Source of the DNA: JBAZLV01 sp964586075
GTDB lineage: Bacteria; Nitrospirota; UBA9217
Direction: 5' to 3'
Assembly (NCBI GenBank): GCA_964586075.1
Contig: CAZPGZ010000001.1
Location: 62,001 to 126,000 of the forward strand
DNA length: 64,000 nucleotides
The notes beneath the pieces are model-generated. The model made no database searches. It was not told where the DNA came from and saw only the letters and a list, made by a program, of their open reading frames with translations. Made by a program: the position numbers and the translations under genes. Shown piece after piece: positions 34,007 through 43,209 of the stretch; within the stretch, counting starts at the first letter, position 1; each line of letters opens with the position of its first letter.

Positions 34007-34996
34007 ATGTCTCTTAAAAGCATTCTGCAAGAAAACCCCCTTGTTCTTGCGCCTATGGCCGGAATTACGGATTTCTCGTTCCGCCTGATCTGCAAGGAAC
34101 TTGGCGCGGGCCTTGTGTTCTCCGAAATGGTGAGCGTCGAAGCGCTGATTCGCGAGCACAGGCGCACCAAAGGAATGCTTCACACGAATCCTGCCGAACG
34201 GCCTGTTGTCTTCCAGATTTTCGGTTCAAAACCCCGCTCCATGGCAGAAGCTGTCCGCATTATTTCGCAGGGTGGTGTGGATTGTATCGATGTCAATATG
34301 GGATGTCCCGTACCGAAGATATTAAAAAGCGGTGCAGGGGCCGCCCTGCTGCGCGATATGGGACTGGCGAAGGAGATCATGACGGCGGTTGTCGGCGCTT
34401 CAAAAGTGCCGGTTTCGGTAAAAATTCGCCTCGGTTGGGACGCTAACAGCATGGTTGCACCGGATCTGGCACGGGTTGCTGAATCCGTTGGCGTCAGCGC
34501 ACTCATTGTGCACGGCAGAACCAAAACCCAAGGCTTCTCAGGTCATGCAGACTGGAGCGCGATTGCACGGGTAAAAGCTGCTGTAAACATACCCGTAATC
34601 GGCAACGGCGATGTCCGTACTGCCCTGGATGCGAAAAAGCTTCTGGATGAGACCGGATGCGACGGCGTCATGATCGGCAGGGCCGCGCAGGGATATCCCT
34701 GGATATTCAGGGAAGCGAAGCAGTATCTGAAAACCGGCGCTCTGCCTGCTCCTCCGTCCCGTGAGGAGCGCCAAACGCTTATGCACAGGCATTTGGATGA
34801 CCTGATCAGACTCGCTGGTGAAAGCGCGGCAATCCGTGAAATGCGGAAGCACCTCTGCTGGTATACGAAGGGACTGCACGGGGGGGCTGATTTCAGAGAA
34901 AAAGTCAACCGCCGGGAGCGGGCTGACGAAGTAAAAAAAGAAATCTCCGATTTTTTTGCCCGTATGGACTGCACCGTTCCGACCGTTTGTAGATGA
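34007..34996 (+). CDS. dusB: tRNA-dihydrouridine synthase
   Basis: 329 residues, flavin-dependent TIM barrel. APMAGITDFSFRLICKELG, the active-site stretch DVNMGCPVPKI (catalytic Cys in NMGCP), KIRLGWD, VHGRTKTQGFSG, IGNGDVRT and MIGRAAQGYPW are all intact. There is no Shine-Dalgarno, and the promoter geometry suggests the mRNA starts at the ATG. yajD follows 83 bases downstream. Confidence 0.95.
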   Translation: MSLKSILQENPLVLAPMAGITDFSFRLICKELGAGLVFSEMVSVEALIREHRRTKGMLHTNPAERPVVFQIFGSKPRSMAEAVRIISQGGVDCIDVNMGCPVPKILKSGAGAALLRDMGLAKEIMTAVVGASKVPVSVKIRLGWDANSMVAPDLARVAESVGVSALIVHGRTKTQGFSGHADWSAIARVKAAVNIPVIGNGDVRTALDAKKLLDETGCDGVMIGRAAQGYPWIFREAKQYLKTGALPAPPSREERQTLMHRHLDDLIRLAGESAAIREMRKHLCWYTKGLHGGADFREKVNRRERADEVKKEISDFFARMDCTVPTVCR

Positions 34997-35079
34997 AGCG
35001 ATGCGTCCTTGTTGCTGTATCATCTGTGGCATTTTTATTTTTTTTGCAGCGCAACCCGTTTCCTAGGAACTTTTTTTGA

Positions 35080-35460
35080 ATGCCCGATAACAATCAACCA
35101 AAAAACGACATCATTGCTGAAGCCCGGCGTGTTCGGGAACTTCGGGAACAGGGCTATCGCGAACAGGCGCTCAAGCTGTTCCCGTGGATCTGTGCCAGAT
35201 GCGGTCGTGATTTTTCAGGAAAAAAACTGAGGGAACTCACGGTCCATCACAAAGACCACAACCACGATAACAATCCTCCGGATGGCAGCAACTGGGAATT
35301 ACTCTGCCTGTATTGTCATGATAATGAGCACCAGGAATACCTCGACGCTGACGTTTACGGCAGCGAAAGCACTGAAGGCAGAAAAAAGACCGCGGTGGAT
35401 TACAAACCTTTGACAACACTCGGCGACCTGCTGAAAGACAAGTTAAAGGATGGAACGTGA
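35080..35460 (+). CDS. yajD: YajD family HNH nuclease-like protein
   Basis: 126 residues. The HNH site is ICARCGRDF, ELTVHHKDHNHDNNP and LLCLYCHDNEHQEYLD, with two CxxC pairs for zinc. Known as YajD in enterobacteria; the biological role is unknown. AGGA lies about ten bases before the ATG. The stop overlaps the GTG of the next gene by four bases (GTGA). Confidence 0.92.
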   Translation: MPDNNQPKNDIIAEARRVRELREQGYREQALKLFPWICARCGRDFSGKKLRELTVHHKDHNHDNNPPDGSNWELLCLYCHDNEHQEYLDADVYGSESTEGRKKTAVDYKPLTTLGDLLKDKLKDGT

Positions 35461-36716
35461 CAGTGACAGACGACACCTCTGCTGATCAGCCGGACGCCCC
35501 TGCTGTTTCCCGGGGACCGGAGGAACCTGTTCTCTGGCCGCTCAAAGATATCCTTCTCGGATTGCTGCTTCTGGCGGCCTTCGCGGCAATCGGCTTGGCA
35601 GCGCACCACTCCAAAGCATTACACTACCGCCCTTGGCTAGCGGCTCCCGTCGCCTTTTTCGCGCAGGTGCTCCTCTTCGGCTCGCTGTTTTTCTATGCTT
35701 TCACCGTCACCAGAAAACGGAATGCCTGGCCCCTGATCAACTCGCTGCAGCCTTCGGTAATTTTCCAGGAAGCAATAATAGGCATCACCTGTGTTTTACT
35801 GATTGGGTTGTTTATCGGACCGGCGGTAAAGCTCGTGGAAGTTTTGTTTAAAATACAACGCGGCATGGACCCGATGCTGCAGTGGCTGCAGAATGCGCCT
35901 AATTCCTTTCTTGCCCTGGCCATCTTGATTATGGCTGTCACGATAGGCCCCGTTGTCGAGGAGTTTTTTTTCAGAGGATTTCTCTATAACGCGCTGAAAA
36001 CCCGCCTTCCTCTCTGGCTGGCTTCGGTCGCCCAGGCCGCAGTTTTTTCTGTGCTCCATAATTACAATATCCTGAACAGTTTTGCCGTTTTTTTGCTGGG
36101 TATTGCGTTCGCCCTGGTGTATGAGTATCGAAAAAGTCTTCTCTCCCCGATACTGGTGCATATTTTTTTCAACGGCATCTGGGCAGTTCCTCTCCTGATT
36201 TTGTTTTTTCAAAATTACCATGCCCCGGCCGCAACCTGGGCAGAAGCAAAAACAAGCCCTGTTTGGCTGCTTCACACGGACAGAGAAAAAATCGAACGGC
36301 AGCAGGATGGAGCAGGCCAACTGGATTATGCTGTTGCCACCTGGGGAGACAAAGGATCGAAGCACTGGAAGAAGCTGACGCTTGCGTATTCGGCGGTTTC
36401 TTATTATTTCCCTCATGACCGAATTGCATGCGCAAAAGCACAGCTCGGCATGATCGAGATTTATGACAAATATCTCAGGGACTATAGAAGGGCGGTTATA
36501 GAAGCTGACCATTTCGCAGAACGTTATTCCGACCAGACAGAATACTATGCTGCTGCAATGGCTAGGCAGGGGCATGCGTACTTGCAGTTAAAAGATTTTG
36601 CCGGAGCTGACCGTGCGTTTCACACTGCTCTCAGCTTATGCAACGGTTATTCCGCAACCTGCAAATCAGCACAGGAAGGAATCGCGTGGGTCAGATATCT
36701 GAACGGAAACAAATGA
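35457..36716 (+). CDS. CPBP intramembrane metalloprotease fused to a C-terminal TPR-like domain
   Basis: 419 residues from GTG 35457. About eight membrane helices (~25-265) contain the CPBP/Abi motifs EEFFFRGFLYNAL, FSVLHN and LVHIFFNG, the glutamate-histidine metal site of type II CAAX-like proteases. After ~290 a soluble region of three to four helical repeats follows (KLTLAYSAVSYYFPHD, AAAMARQGHAYLQLKDFAGA), TPR-like. Fusion of the protease to repeats suggests substrate recognition. Coupled to yajD by GTGA overlap. Confidence 0.85.
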   Translation: MTVTDDTSADQPDAPAVSRGPEEPVLWPLKDILLGLLLLAAFAAIGLAAHHSKALHYRPWLAAPVAFFAQVLLFGSLFFYAFTVTRKRNAWPLINSLQPSVIFQEAIIGITCVLLIGLFIGPAVKLVEVLFKIQRGMDPMLQWLQNAPNSFLALAILIMAVTIGPVVEEFFFRGFLYNALKTRLPLWLASVAQAAVFSVLHNYNILNSFAVFLLGIAFALVYEYRKSLLSPILVHIFFNGIWAVPLLILFFQNYHAPAATWAEAKTSPVWLLHTDREKIERQQDGAGQLDYAVATWGDKGSKHWKKLTLAYSAVSYYFPHDRIACAKAQLGMIEIYDKYLRDYRRAVIEADHFAERYSDQTEYYAAAMARQGHAYLQLKDFAGADRAFHTALSLCNGYSATCKSAQEGIAWVRYLNGNK

Positions 36717-36750
36717 CCTTCTTTTTGCGCGAATGAGTATGGCAAAAAAC

Positions 36751-36918
36751 TCACACGACATTCCGCACGATTGTATCTCGATAATATTCAACAATGCGTT
36801 TTAGTAAAAGATACCGTTCATTCAGGGCCAGCTCAAGATACAATGAACTGTCCAGAAGAATATTCAGTACGTCCTGTTTATCCTCGCAGTTGCATATTTT
36901 CACAGCATTGTTTTCCAT
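36751..36918 (-). CDS. Small hypothetical protein
   Basis: A 55-codon frame from ATG 36918 to TGA 36751, too short for most gene finders. It reads MENNAVKICNCEDKQDVLNI and then a helical part (LYLELALNERYLLLKRIVEY). AAAGGA lies about a dozen bases upstream. No family recognised. The composition looks protein-like, but the frame may be chance. Confidence 0.4.
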   Translation of the reverse strand: MENNAVKICNCEDKQDVLNILLDSSLYLELALNERYLLLKRIVEYYRDTIVRNVV

Positions 36919-37412
36919 AACTGAAAACCATCCTTTACTCGTTGTCTTCTTATCATAATATTTGCATTATGCATACCATTTTTTATTTCCTGCAAAAACA
37001 ATCTCTTTCCCGCACTGTCATGTTTAAGACTCGCTGATATGTGAAAATTTTGGCAGGCGTACGGCATTTTTTGCCGAAAATGAATATAATCGACCAAAAG
37101 TCGTATATCGCAATGCGTTAATCTTCCTTGTGTGATTAATAGCAACCAGCATGAAGCGTTTTTTATTGTTTTCCCGCTTTGCAAATGCTAAAATTACTAC
37201 GTTATAGTTGCAATCGATTGCCAATATCTGCATTACTGATGTTCCTTTCTTCAAACCAAGTTCAGCCTTTGCATTAATCAGGTGCACGCGGGAAACTGCG
37301 AATCTTTTACAAGCATACCGAGGATAAAAAGTGTATATTTCCGGCAGACGGCCGGACAGCTTATTACTCATCCTTGATCAATTTCTTGTTATCGACCTGG
37401 GGGAACAGCCTT
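36919..37412. other. AT-rich gap upstream of the histidine kinase
   Basis: About 490 bases between the small minus-strand frame and the kinase start. The only long frame is minus-strand 37371-37024 (entered separately at low confidence). No clear promoter for the kinase was found; GGGGG about ten bases before 37413 may serve as its ribosome site. Confidence 0.5.
37024..37371 (-). CDS. Doubtful 115-residue protein, possibly PilZ-like
   Basis: An open frame on the minus strand, divergent from the kinase gene. It has RYACKRFAVSRVHLINAK and, ~20 residues on, MQILAIDCNYNVVILAF, faintly like the R-x3-R and D-x-S-x2-G order of PilZ domains, but the key Ser and Gly are missing. The ribosome site is poor (AAGG touches the ATG). 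It may be a real diverged gene, a remnant or a chance frame. Confidence 0.3.
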   Translation of the reverse strand: MSNKLSGRLPEIYTFYPRYACKRFAVSRVHLINAKAELGLKKGTSVMQILAIDCNYNVVILAFAKRENNKKRFMLVAINHTRKINALRYTTFGRLYSFSAKNAVRLPKFSHISES

Positions 37413-40142
37413 ATGCACAATAAAAAAAGCTGGACAGGACATCGCTCCGCATTGCGCATTGTTGCCATTTATGTCGTATTTGCGGCATTGTGGATATACT
37501 TTTCTGATACCGTTCTCGGCCTGCTTGTACAAGACCCCGCGATTCTTGTCCGTATCGCCGTCTTGAAAGGTCTTTTTTTTATTTTTGTAACCGCCATTCT
37601 GCTTCATCACCTCATCGCAAGGGACATTATAAAACATCAGCAGACCGAGCGGGACCTGCGGGACAGCGAGGCGCGTTTCAGCCTGTTGTTCGAAAATATG
37701 GTGGAGGGGTTTGCCTATTGCAAAATGATTTTTGACGACCAGGACCGCCCTGAGGATTTTGTTTATTTGGATGTCAATAGTGCGTTCAAGAAACTGACCG
37801 GCCTCGAAAATGTGAAAGGCAAAAGAGTCTCCGAAGTTGTTCATGGAATCCGCGAGGCCCACCCGGAGCTGTTCGAAATTTACGGCCGCGTTGCTTTAAG
37901 CGGCAAACCGGAAACATTGGAAATAGACTTCAAGCCTCTTAAAATATGGCTGTCCATAGCGGTCTACAGCGCGGAGAACAGGTGCTTTATAGCCGTCTTT
38001 GAAAACATAACGGAACGCAAGCGCGCCGAGGAGGAACGGGAAGCAACTCTTGAGCTGTTGCGTGTTTGCAACAGAGCAGGCGACTTGCAGGAATTGATGA
38101 GGGATCTGTCTCGTTCTTTTCAGCAGATCACGGGCTGCGAAACTATCGGATTCCGGCGAAAAGAAGGAGAAAGCTTCCCGTATTATGAAATAAACAGCGC
38201 TCTTAAGGCTTTTGCTCTGGTTGAGAATACGCTCTGTTCAGACGGTATCGCTCCAAACAGTGGAAAACAGAATCCTGCAGACCTGCGCACGCTTGCATGC
38301 ATATGCGGCAGTATTATCCGCGGCAGCTTTGATGCAACAAAGCCTTTTTTTACCTCGCACGGCAGTTTTTGGACAAACGCCCTTTCAGAACTGCTGACGG
38401 ACAGTTATGATGCCGGCCGGCTGGCTGCAAAACGCCTCCAGTGCGCCCTTTTCCGTTATGAGTCGGTTATCTTGATTCCGATCCGCTCGCAGGGAGAAAC
38501 CCTGGCCTTGATTCAGTTTCATGACAAACGGAAAGGGCTTTTTACCGAGGAAAAAATCCTTCTTTTGGAAAAATTGGTTGACTATGTGGCAATCGCAATC
38601 GCAAAGCGAAAAAATGACGAGCGGCTGCGGGAAACAACCCAGCGACTTCAGATGGCAGCAGCTTTCACCGGACTGGCCATTTGGGACTGGGATTTGTACG
38701 CCAATACCTTCATCTGGGACGATCGCATGTTCCTGCTCTACGGCATCCCCAACGATTCTTCTCCCGTGCGATTCGAAACATGGAAGAAAGCTCTCCACTC
38801 CGGCGACGCAGACCGCGTCGTGGCAGAGACACAGATGGCCTTCCGGGGAGAAAAAAATTTCGACACCGAGTTCCGCATTCTGCTGCCGGATGGAACCCTG
38901 CGGATTATCAAAGCAGAGGGGGTCGTCCTCAGGGACGCACAATCCAAACCAATGCGGATGATCGGCATAAATAAGGACATTACCAGGCAGAAGGAGCTTG
39001 AGGAAAAATTCATTCAGGCGCAAAAAATGGAGGTTGTCGGGCTGCTGGCAGGCGGTGTAGCGCACGATTTCAACAATATTCTGACCGCAATAATCGGATA
39101 CGGGAATCTTCTGAGAATGAAATTGCCCGCAGCGGACCCCTTGCATCATTATGTCGAGCAAATTCTCACCTCATCGGAAAAAGCCGCAAGCCTTACGCAA
39201 AGCCTGCTCGCTTTCAGCCGAAAGCAGGTGATGCACCCCATCCTCATCGATGTCAATGAAACCGTGAACAGCACAAAAAAATTGCTGTCGCGGGTTCTTG
39301 GCGAAGACATTGCGTTGGATGTCAAAACTACGGATTTCCCTCTGATGGTCAGAGCAGACACAGGTCAGATAGAACAAGCGCTCTTGAATCTTGCCGCAAA
39401 TGCGCGGGACGCGATGCCTCAGGGAGGAACGTTAACAATCACGACTCAGGACACCGAAATAAGCGAACAGTTTATTCAGGAGCAGCGGTACGGCAGCCCC
39501 GGAAAATTCGCTCTTATTTCCATCACGGACACCGGGGTGGGAATGGACCGGGCTATGCAGCAGCATCTTTTTGAACCTTTTTTTACGACCAAGGAAGTCG
39601 GCAAAGGGCCAGGATTGGGGCTGGCAATGGTCTACGGAACCATCAAACAACACGGCGGGTTTATCGGCGTCAGCAGCGATCCGGGCAAGGGCACGTGTTT
39701 TAAAATTTATCTGCCGCTTAGTCAAACCAGCGCTCAACAAATCGGGAAAATGCCGGCATCCGCAATCGTGCGCGGAACGGAGATGCTCCTTCTTATAGAA
39801 GACGACGAGATGGTCAGGAAGGTAACGAAAACCATGCTGGAAGGGTTGGGATATGAAGTCCTTGAGGCTGCCAAAGGGGAACAAGCCCTCGAACTTTTCC
39901 GAGAAAACAAAGAACGGGTCCAGCTGGTCATTTCTGATATGATCATGCCGGGCCTGAGCGCCCGTGATGTTCATAAGGAGCTGCAGAACATCCGTCCGGA
40001 TATAAAAATATTGTTCATCAGCGGATACACTGCGGATGTACTCGAGCGAAAGGGAATTGAAAAAGAAAAAACGCATTTTATTTCAAAACCCTTGCGTCCG
40101 GATACGCTTTCAAAAAAAATACGGGATGTTTTGGAAGGGTAG
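37413..40142 (+). CDS. Hybrid sensor histidine kinase (PAS-GAF-PAS-HisKA-HATPase-REC)
   Basis: 909 residues. Two membrane helices (~14-32 and ~46-68) frame a very short periplasmic loop, so sensing is probably cytoplasmic. Then come PAS (~88-200), GAF (~212-397), PAS (~408-525) and HisKA with H551 in GGVAHDFNNIL. HATPase_c follows with N-box NLAANARDAM, DTGVGMD and GPGLGLAMV. The C-terminal receiver has the acidic pair EDD near 796, phospho-acceptor D842 (SDMIMPG) and K892. The order is that of NtrB-like hybrid kinases. No DNA-binding partner is adjacent. Start 37413 is preferred over an in-frame TTG at 37374. Confidence 0.95.
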   Translation: MHNKKSWTGHRSALRIVAIYVVFAALWIYFSDTVLGLLVQDPAILVRIAVLKGLFFIFVTAILLHHLIARDIIKHQQTERDLRDSEARFSLLFENMVEGFAYCKMIFDDQDRPEDFVYLDVNSAFKKLTGLENVKGKRVSEVVHGIREAHPELFEIYGRVALSGKPETLEIDFKPLKIWLSIAVYSAENRCFIAVFENITERKRAEEEREATLELLRVCNRAGDLQELMRDLSRSFQQITGCETIGFRRKEGESFPYYEINSALKAFALVENTLCSDGIAPNSGKQNPADLRTLACICGSIIRGSFDATKPFFTSHGSFWTNALSELLTDSYDAGRLAAKRLQCALFRYESVILIPIRSQGETLALIQFHDKRKGLFTEEKILLLEKLVDYVAIAIAKRKNDERLRETTQRLQMAAAFTGLAIWDWDLYANTFIWDDRMFLLYGIPNDSSPVRFETWKKALHSGDADRVVAETQMAFRGEKNFDTEFRILLPDGTLRIIKAEGVVLRDAQSKPMRMIGINKDITRQKELEEKFIQAQKMEVVGLLAGGVAHDFNNILTAIIGYGNLLRMKLPAADPLHHYVEQILTSSEKAASLTQSLLAFSRKQVMHPILIDVNETVNSTKKLLSRVLGEDIALDVKTTDFPLMVRADTGQIEQALLNLAANARDAMPQGGTLTITTQDTEISEQFIQEQRYGSPGKFALISITDTGVGMDRAMQQHLFEPFFTTKEVGKGPGLGLAMVYGTIKQHGGFIGVSSDPGKGTCFKIYLPLSQTSAQQIGKMPASAIVRGTEMLLLIEDDEMVRKVTKTMLEGLGYEVLEAAKGEQALELFRENKERVQLVISDMIMPGLSARDVHKELQNIRPDIKILFISGYTADVLERKGIEKEKTHFISKPLRPDTLSKKIRDVLEG

Positions 40143-40194
40143 TCTTTCACGAGCCCGGGACAGGCAATTCGTAGAAAGCAACACTGCTTCGGCA

Positions 40195-42105
40195 TTATTC
40201 AGAAAGAGAGGTTCCCCCTTTTATCATCTCCAGCTGTTCCCACCGCTCATATGCTTCTGCCAGTTCTTTTTTCAGGACTTCAAGGCGGTCAGTATATTCG
40301 GTAACTTTTGCACCGCTCTCGCGGTAAAAAACAGGATTTGCCATCATTTGAATGATTCGTTCCTGCTCTTGTTCGAGGTCTTCTATGCGCGCCGGAAGCG
40401 CCTCCAGCTCTTTTTGTTCCTTGAACGTCAGTTTCCGTTTTCTTTCAGACTGGACGCGGACCGGTTCCTTTTTTTGCGACTGCCCGGTTTGCACGATCTG
40501 CGCTCCGGTCGGTTTTCTCTGACGCAACCAGTCATCATATCCGCCCACGTATTCGGTTATTTTGCCGTCGCCTTCAAATACCAGCGTGCTGGTCGCCACA
40601 TTGTTGATAAACGCGCGGTCATGACTGACCAGCAGCACGGTTCCGGAATACTCCAGCAGCAGCTCTTCGAGCAAATCCAGAGTTTCGATGTCCAAGTCAT
40701 TCGTGGGTTCATCCAAGACCAGCACATTCGACGGCAGCGTGAAGAGCTTTGCCAGCAGGAGGCGATTCCGCTCTCCGCCGGACAGAATCTTTACCGGGCT
40801 GCGTGCGCGCTCGGGCGCGAACAAAAAATCCTGCAAATAACCGATGACGTGGCGTCTGTTTCCGTTGATCGTCACGTGATCGCTGCCGTTTGCCACGTTG
40901 TCTTGAACTGTTTTTTCTTCGTCAAGCTGCGCACGGTGCTGGTCAAGGTATGAGACCTCGACATGTGCGCCGCAGCGGACCGAGCCTTGCTGCGGTTTCA
41001 GCTGTCCCAGCAGCAGTTTCAGCAGGGTGGTTTTGCCCGACCCGTTCGGACCGATGATGCCCACCTTATCTCCGCGCAGGATGGTGGTTGAAAAACCATC
41101 TACGACAGGCCGGTCGTCGTAGCGAAAACTCACCTCACGGGCCTCAATGACAAGCCTGCCTGTCCGCTCCGCTTCCTGCACCTGCATGCGCGCAGCACCG
41201 GCCGCTTCGCGCCGTTCACTCCTGATCCTCCTCAGCTCCTTCAGCGCCCGGACGCGGCCTTCGTTTCTCGTCCGGCGCGCTTTGATGCCCTGCCTGATCC
41301 AGGCTTCCTCCGCCGCAAGCTTTTTGTCGAATTTTGCATTCTCCACGGCCTCCGCATCAAGGGCGGCCTGTTTTCGTCCAAGATAGAGATCATAGTTTCC
41401 GGGCCAGCTCGTGAGCCTGCCGCGGTCAAGGTCAAGGATTCGTGTCGCAAGCTTCTGAAGCAGTGCGCGATCATGGGTCACGAAGAGCACTGTCCCTCCG
41501 AATCCGAGCAGAAATTCTTCGAGCCACGCAATAGCCTCGATATCAAGATGGTTTGTGGGTTCGTCCAGAAGCAGCAGATCCGGCTCTCCTGCCAGGGCTT
41601 TCGCGAGCAGGACACGCCGCTTCAAACCTCCCGACAGTCTTGAGAACTCAGCGTCTGCATCCAGCTCCAGGCGAGACAGGACCGTCTCCACGCGTTGCTG
41701 CATTTGCCACGCTCCCGCGGCTTCCAATTTATGCTGCACATCCTCCAGCTCCGCCATCAGTTTCGTGCTGTGCCCGCGCGCAAGGCTGAGGCTTGCGGCA
41801 TGGTAGCCGGTGAGCAGCTTTCCCTGCTCGCCAAAAGCACCTGCCACAATGTCAAACACGCTGCCCTGAATATCTTGAGGAACTTCCTGGGTCAGAAGCG
41901 AAATGCGCACTCCCTGCTGAAAGACAAGCCTGCCGCTGTCAGGTTTTATCTCTCCGGCGACAAGCTTCAGAATGGTGGATTTTCCGGTGCCGTTCCTGCC
42001 AACAAGGCAAACACGTTCGCCCCGGTCGATGGACAGGTCCGCGCCTTCAAGCAGCAGTGGTCCTCCAAAGCTGACTTTTATGTCTTGCAAACTGACGAGT
42101 GCCAT
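40195..42105 (-). CDS. uup: ABC-F ATPase, Uup-like
   Basis: 636 residues, no membrane part. Two ATP-binding cassettes: Walker A GRNGTGKST and GPNGSGKTT; signatures LSGGLKRRVLLAKAL and LSGGERNRLLLAKLF; Walker B LLLLDEPTNHLD and VLVLDEPTNDLD. The C-terminal ~75 residues are the coiled-coil DNA/ribosome-binding domain typical of Uup (KRKLTFKEQKELEALPARI onward). ABC-F proteins act on the ribosome. ATG at 42105 is chosen; a TTG 13 codons earlier lies within the -35 box. The predicted transcript starts only about four bases before the ATG. Confidence 0.93.
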   Translation of the reverse strand: MALVSLQDIKVSFGGPLLLEGADLSIDRGERVCLVGRNGTGKSTILKLVAGEIKPDSGRLVFQQGVRISLLTQEVPQDIQGSVFDIVAGAFGEQGKLLTGYHAASLSLARGHSTKLMAELEDVQHKLEAAGAWQMQQRVETVLSRLELDADAEFSRLSGGLKRRVLLAKALAGEPDLLLLDEPTNHLDIEAIAWLEEFLLGFGGTVLFVTHDRALLQKLATRILDLDRGRLTSWPGNYDLYLGRKQAALDAEAVENAKFDKKLAAEEAWIRQGIKARRTRNEGRVRALKELRRIRSERREAAGAARMQVQEAERTGRLVIEAREVSFRYDDRPVVDGFSTTILRGDKVGIIGPNGSGKTTLLKLLLGQLKPQQGSVRCGAHVEVSYLDQHRAQLDEEKTVQDNVANGSDHVTINGNRRHVIGYLQDFLFAPERARSPVKILSGGERNRLLLAKLFTLPSNVLVLDEPTNDLDIETLDLLEELLLEYSGTVLLVSHDRAFINNVATSTLVFEGDGKITEYVGGYDDWLRQRKPTGAQIVQTGQSQKKEPVRVQSERKRKLTFKEQKELEALPARIEDLEQEQERIIQMMANPVFYRESGAKVTEYTDRLEVLKKELAEAYERWEQLEMIKGGTSLSE

Positions 42106-42115
42106 TTCGCCGCAC

Positions 42116-42144
42116 ACTGTACCCTGTGCACCGTGGAATTGCAA
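42116..42144 (-). promoter_or_regulatory. Candidate near-leaderless promoter of uup
   Basis: Minus strand TTGCAA (42144-42139), 17 bases, TACAGT (42121-42116), predicted start near 42109, four bases before the ATG. Each box matches the consensus in four of six bases. Confidence 0.4.
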
Positions 42145-42225
42145 CTGAAATCATTTTTTTACGCGTGCGCCCAATTCGGCTTTTGTGCTATAGTTATTAC
42201 CATACATTTGGAGGAGGTTTTTACT

Positions 42226-43098
42226 ATGAAAATTGCTTTTCTCGGACTGGGAATCATGGGAAGCCGCATGGCCATGAATCTGCAGAAAAAGGGACATGAA
42301 CTTGTTCTTTACAACAGAACCAGAAAAAAAGCCGAAACCCTCATTGCAAGCGGGGCCAGGTGGGCTGCCACTCCCGCGGAGGCGGCTAAACAGGCTGAAG
42401 TGGTCATCACCATGCTCGCAAAACCCGACGTCATCGAGCACGCAGCGCTGCACAAGGAAGACGGATTTCTTGACCGACTTGCTAAAAATGCTTTGTGGAT
42501 CGATTGCAGCACGGTGAATCCGTCCTTTACCAAACGCATGGCGGCGGAGGCAAAAAAGCGTTCAGTCCGTTTTCTTGACGCTCCGGTCATGGGGTCCAAA
42601 ATCCCTGCGGAACAGGGTCAGCTTCTTTTTTTTGTCGGCGGTGAAAAAGCCGACCTTGAATCAGCGCTCTCTCTTTTTGAAGCGATGGGCAGAGCGGTAG
42701 TACCGGTGGGCGACTGCGGCATGGGGTCTGCCATGAAGATCGTCAATAACATCATGGTTGCGCAAGCCATGGTCGCTTTTTCAGAAAGCGTTGTCCTCGG
42801 CATGTCTCTCGGCATCCCGAAGGACATGCTGCTGAATGCTCTCTCTACCTCTCCGGTATTTCCACCGGTTTTGGCTGTCAGAAAAACGAAAATTGAAACG
42901 GAAGCTTTTGAACCCGACTTTCATCTAAAGTGGATGTACAAGGACCTGCAGCTGGCTGCAGATACGGCGTATGAAGCCGGTGTTGCCATGCCTGCAACGA
43001 ATGCCGCAAAAGAGCTTTTCGCCCTGGCAGTGCGCAGCGGGCTCGGGGAACAGGATCTTTCCGCTGTATACAAACTCTTAAGCGAAAGAAAACAATAG
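42226..43098 (+). CDS. 3-hydroxyisobutyrate dehydrogenase-like NAD(P)-dependent oxidoreductase
   Basis: 290 residues. The Rossmann motif GLGIMGSRMAMNLQKKGHEL starts at residue 7; the substrate-binding DAPVMGSKIPAEQGQL and the catalytic-lysine region GMGSAMKIVNN (K near 170) match the beta-hydroxyacid dehydrogenase family. Related enzymes reduce glyoxylate, succinic semialdehyde or tartronate semialdehyde; the exact substrate is open. GGAGGAGG lies eight bases before the ATG, which rules out the longer upstream frame. Confidence 0.9.
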   Translation: MKIAFLGLGIMGSRMAMNLQKKGHELVLYNRTRKKAETLIASGARWAATPAEAAKQAEVVITMLAKPDVIEHAALHKEDGFLDRLAKNALWIDCSTVNPSFTKRMAAEAKKRSVRFLDAPVMGSKIPAEQGQLLFFVGGEKADLESALSLFEAMGRAVVPVGDCGMGSAMKIVNNIMVAQAMVAFSESVVLGMSLGIPKDMLLNALSTSPVFPPVLAVRKTKIETEAFEPDFHLKWMYKDLQLAADTAYEAGVAMPATNAAKELFALAVRSGLGEQDLSAVYKLLSERKQ

Positions 43099-43174
43099 GC
43101 GTTGTGTGTCTGGAAGAAAGCAACCGATCCGGTGGTGTCGCTGCTGCGCGGCTGTACAGAGCGACAAAAAATGA

Positions 43175-43203
43175 TTTACACCTTCGTCCAATTCACATAC
43201 AAT
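43175..43203 (+). promoter_or_regulatory. Candidate leaderless promoter of the DUF4403 gene
   Basis: TTTACA at 43175-43180, 17 bases, TACAAT at 43198-43203; each box is five of six to consensus. The predicted first transcribed base is the A of the ATG at 43210. Confidence 0.6.
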
Positions 43204-43209
43204 AGCACA

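Noticed and set aside
41695..42225. Upstream extension of the 3-hydroxyisobutyrate dehydrogenase-like gene
   Set aside because: It would overlap uup antisense; the Rossmann fold starts at ATG 42226 with a strong GGAGGAGG.
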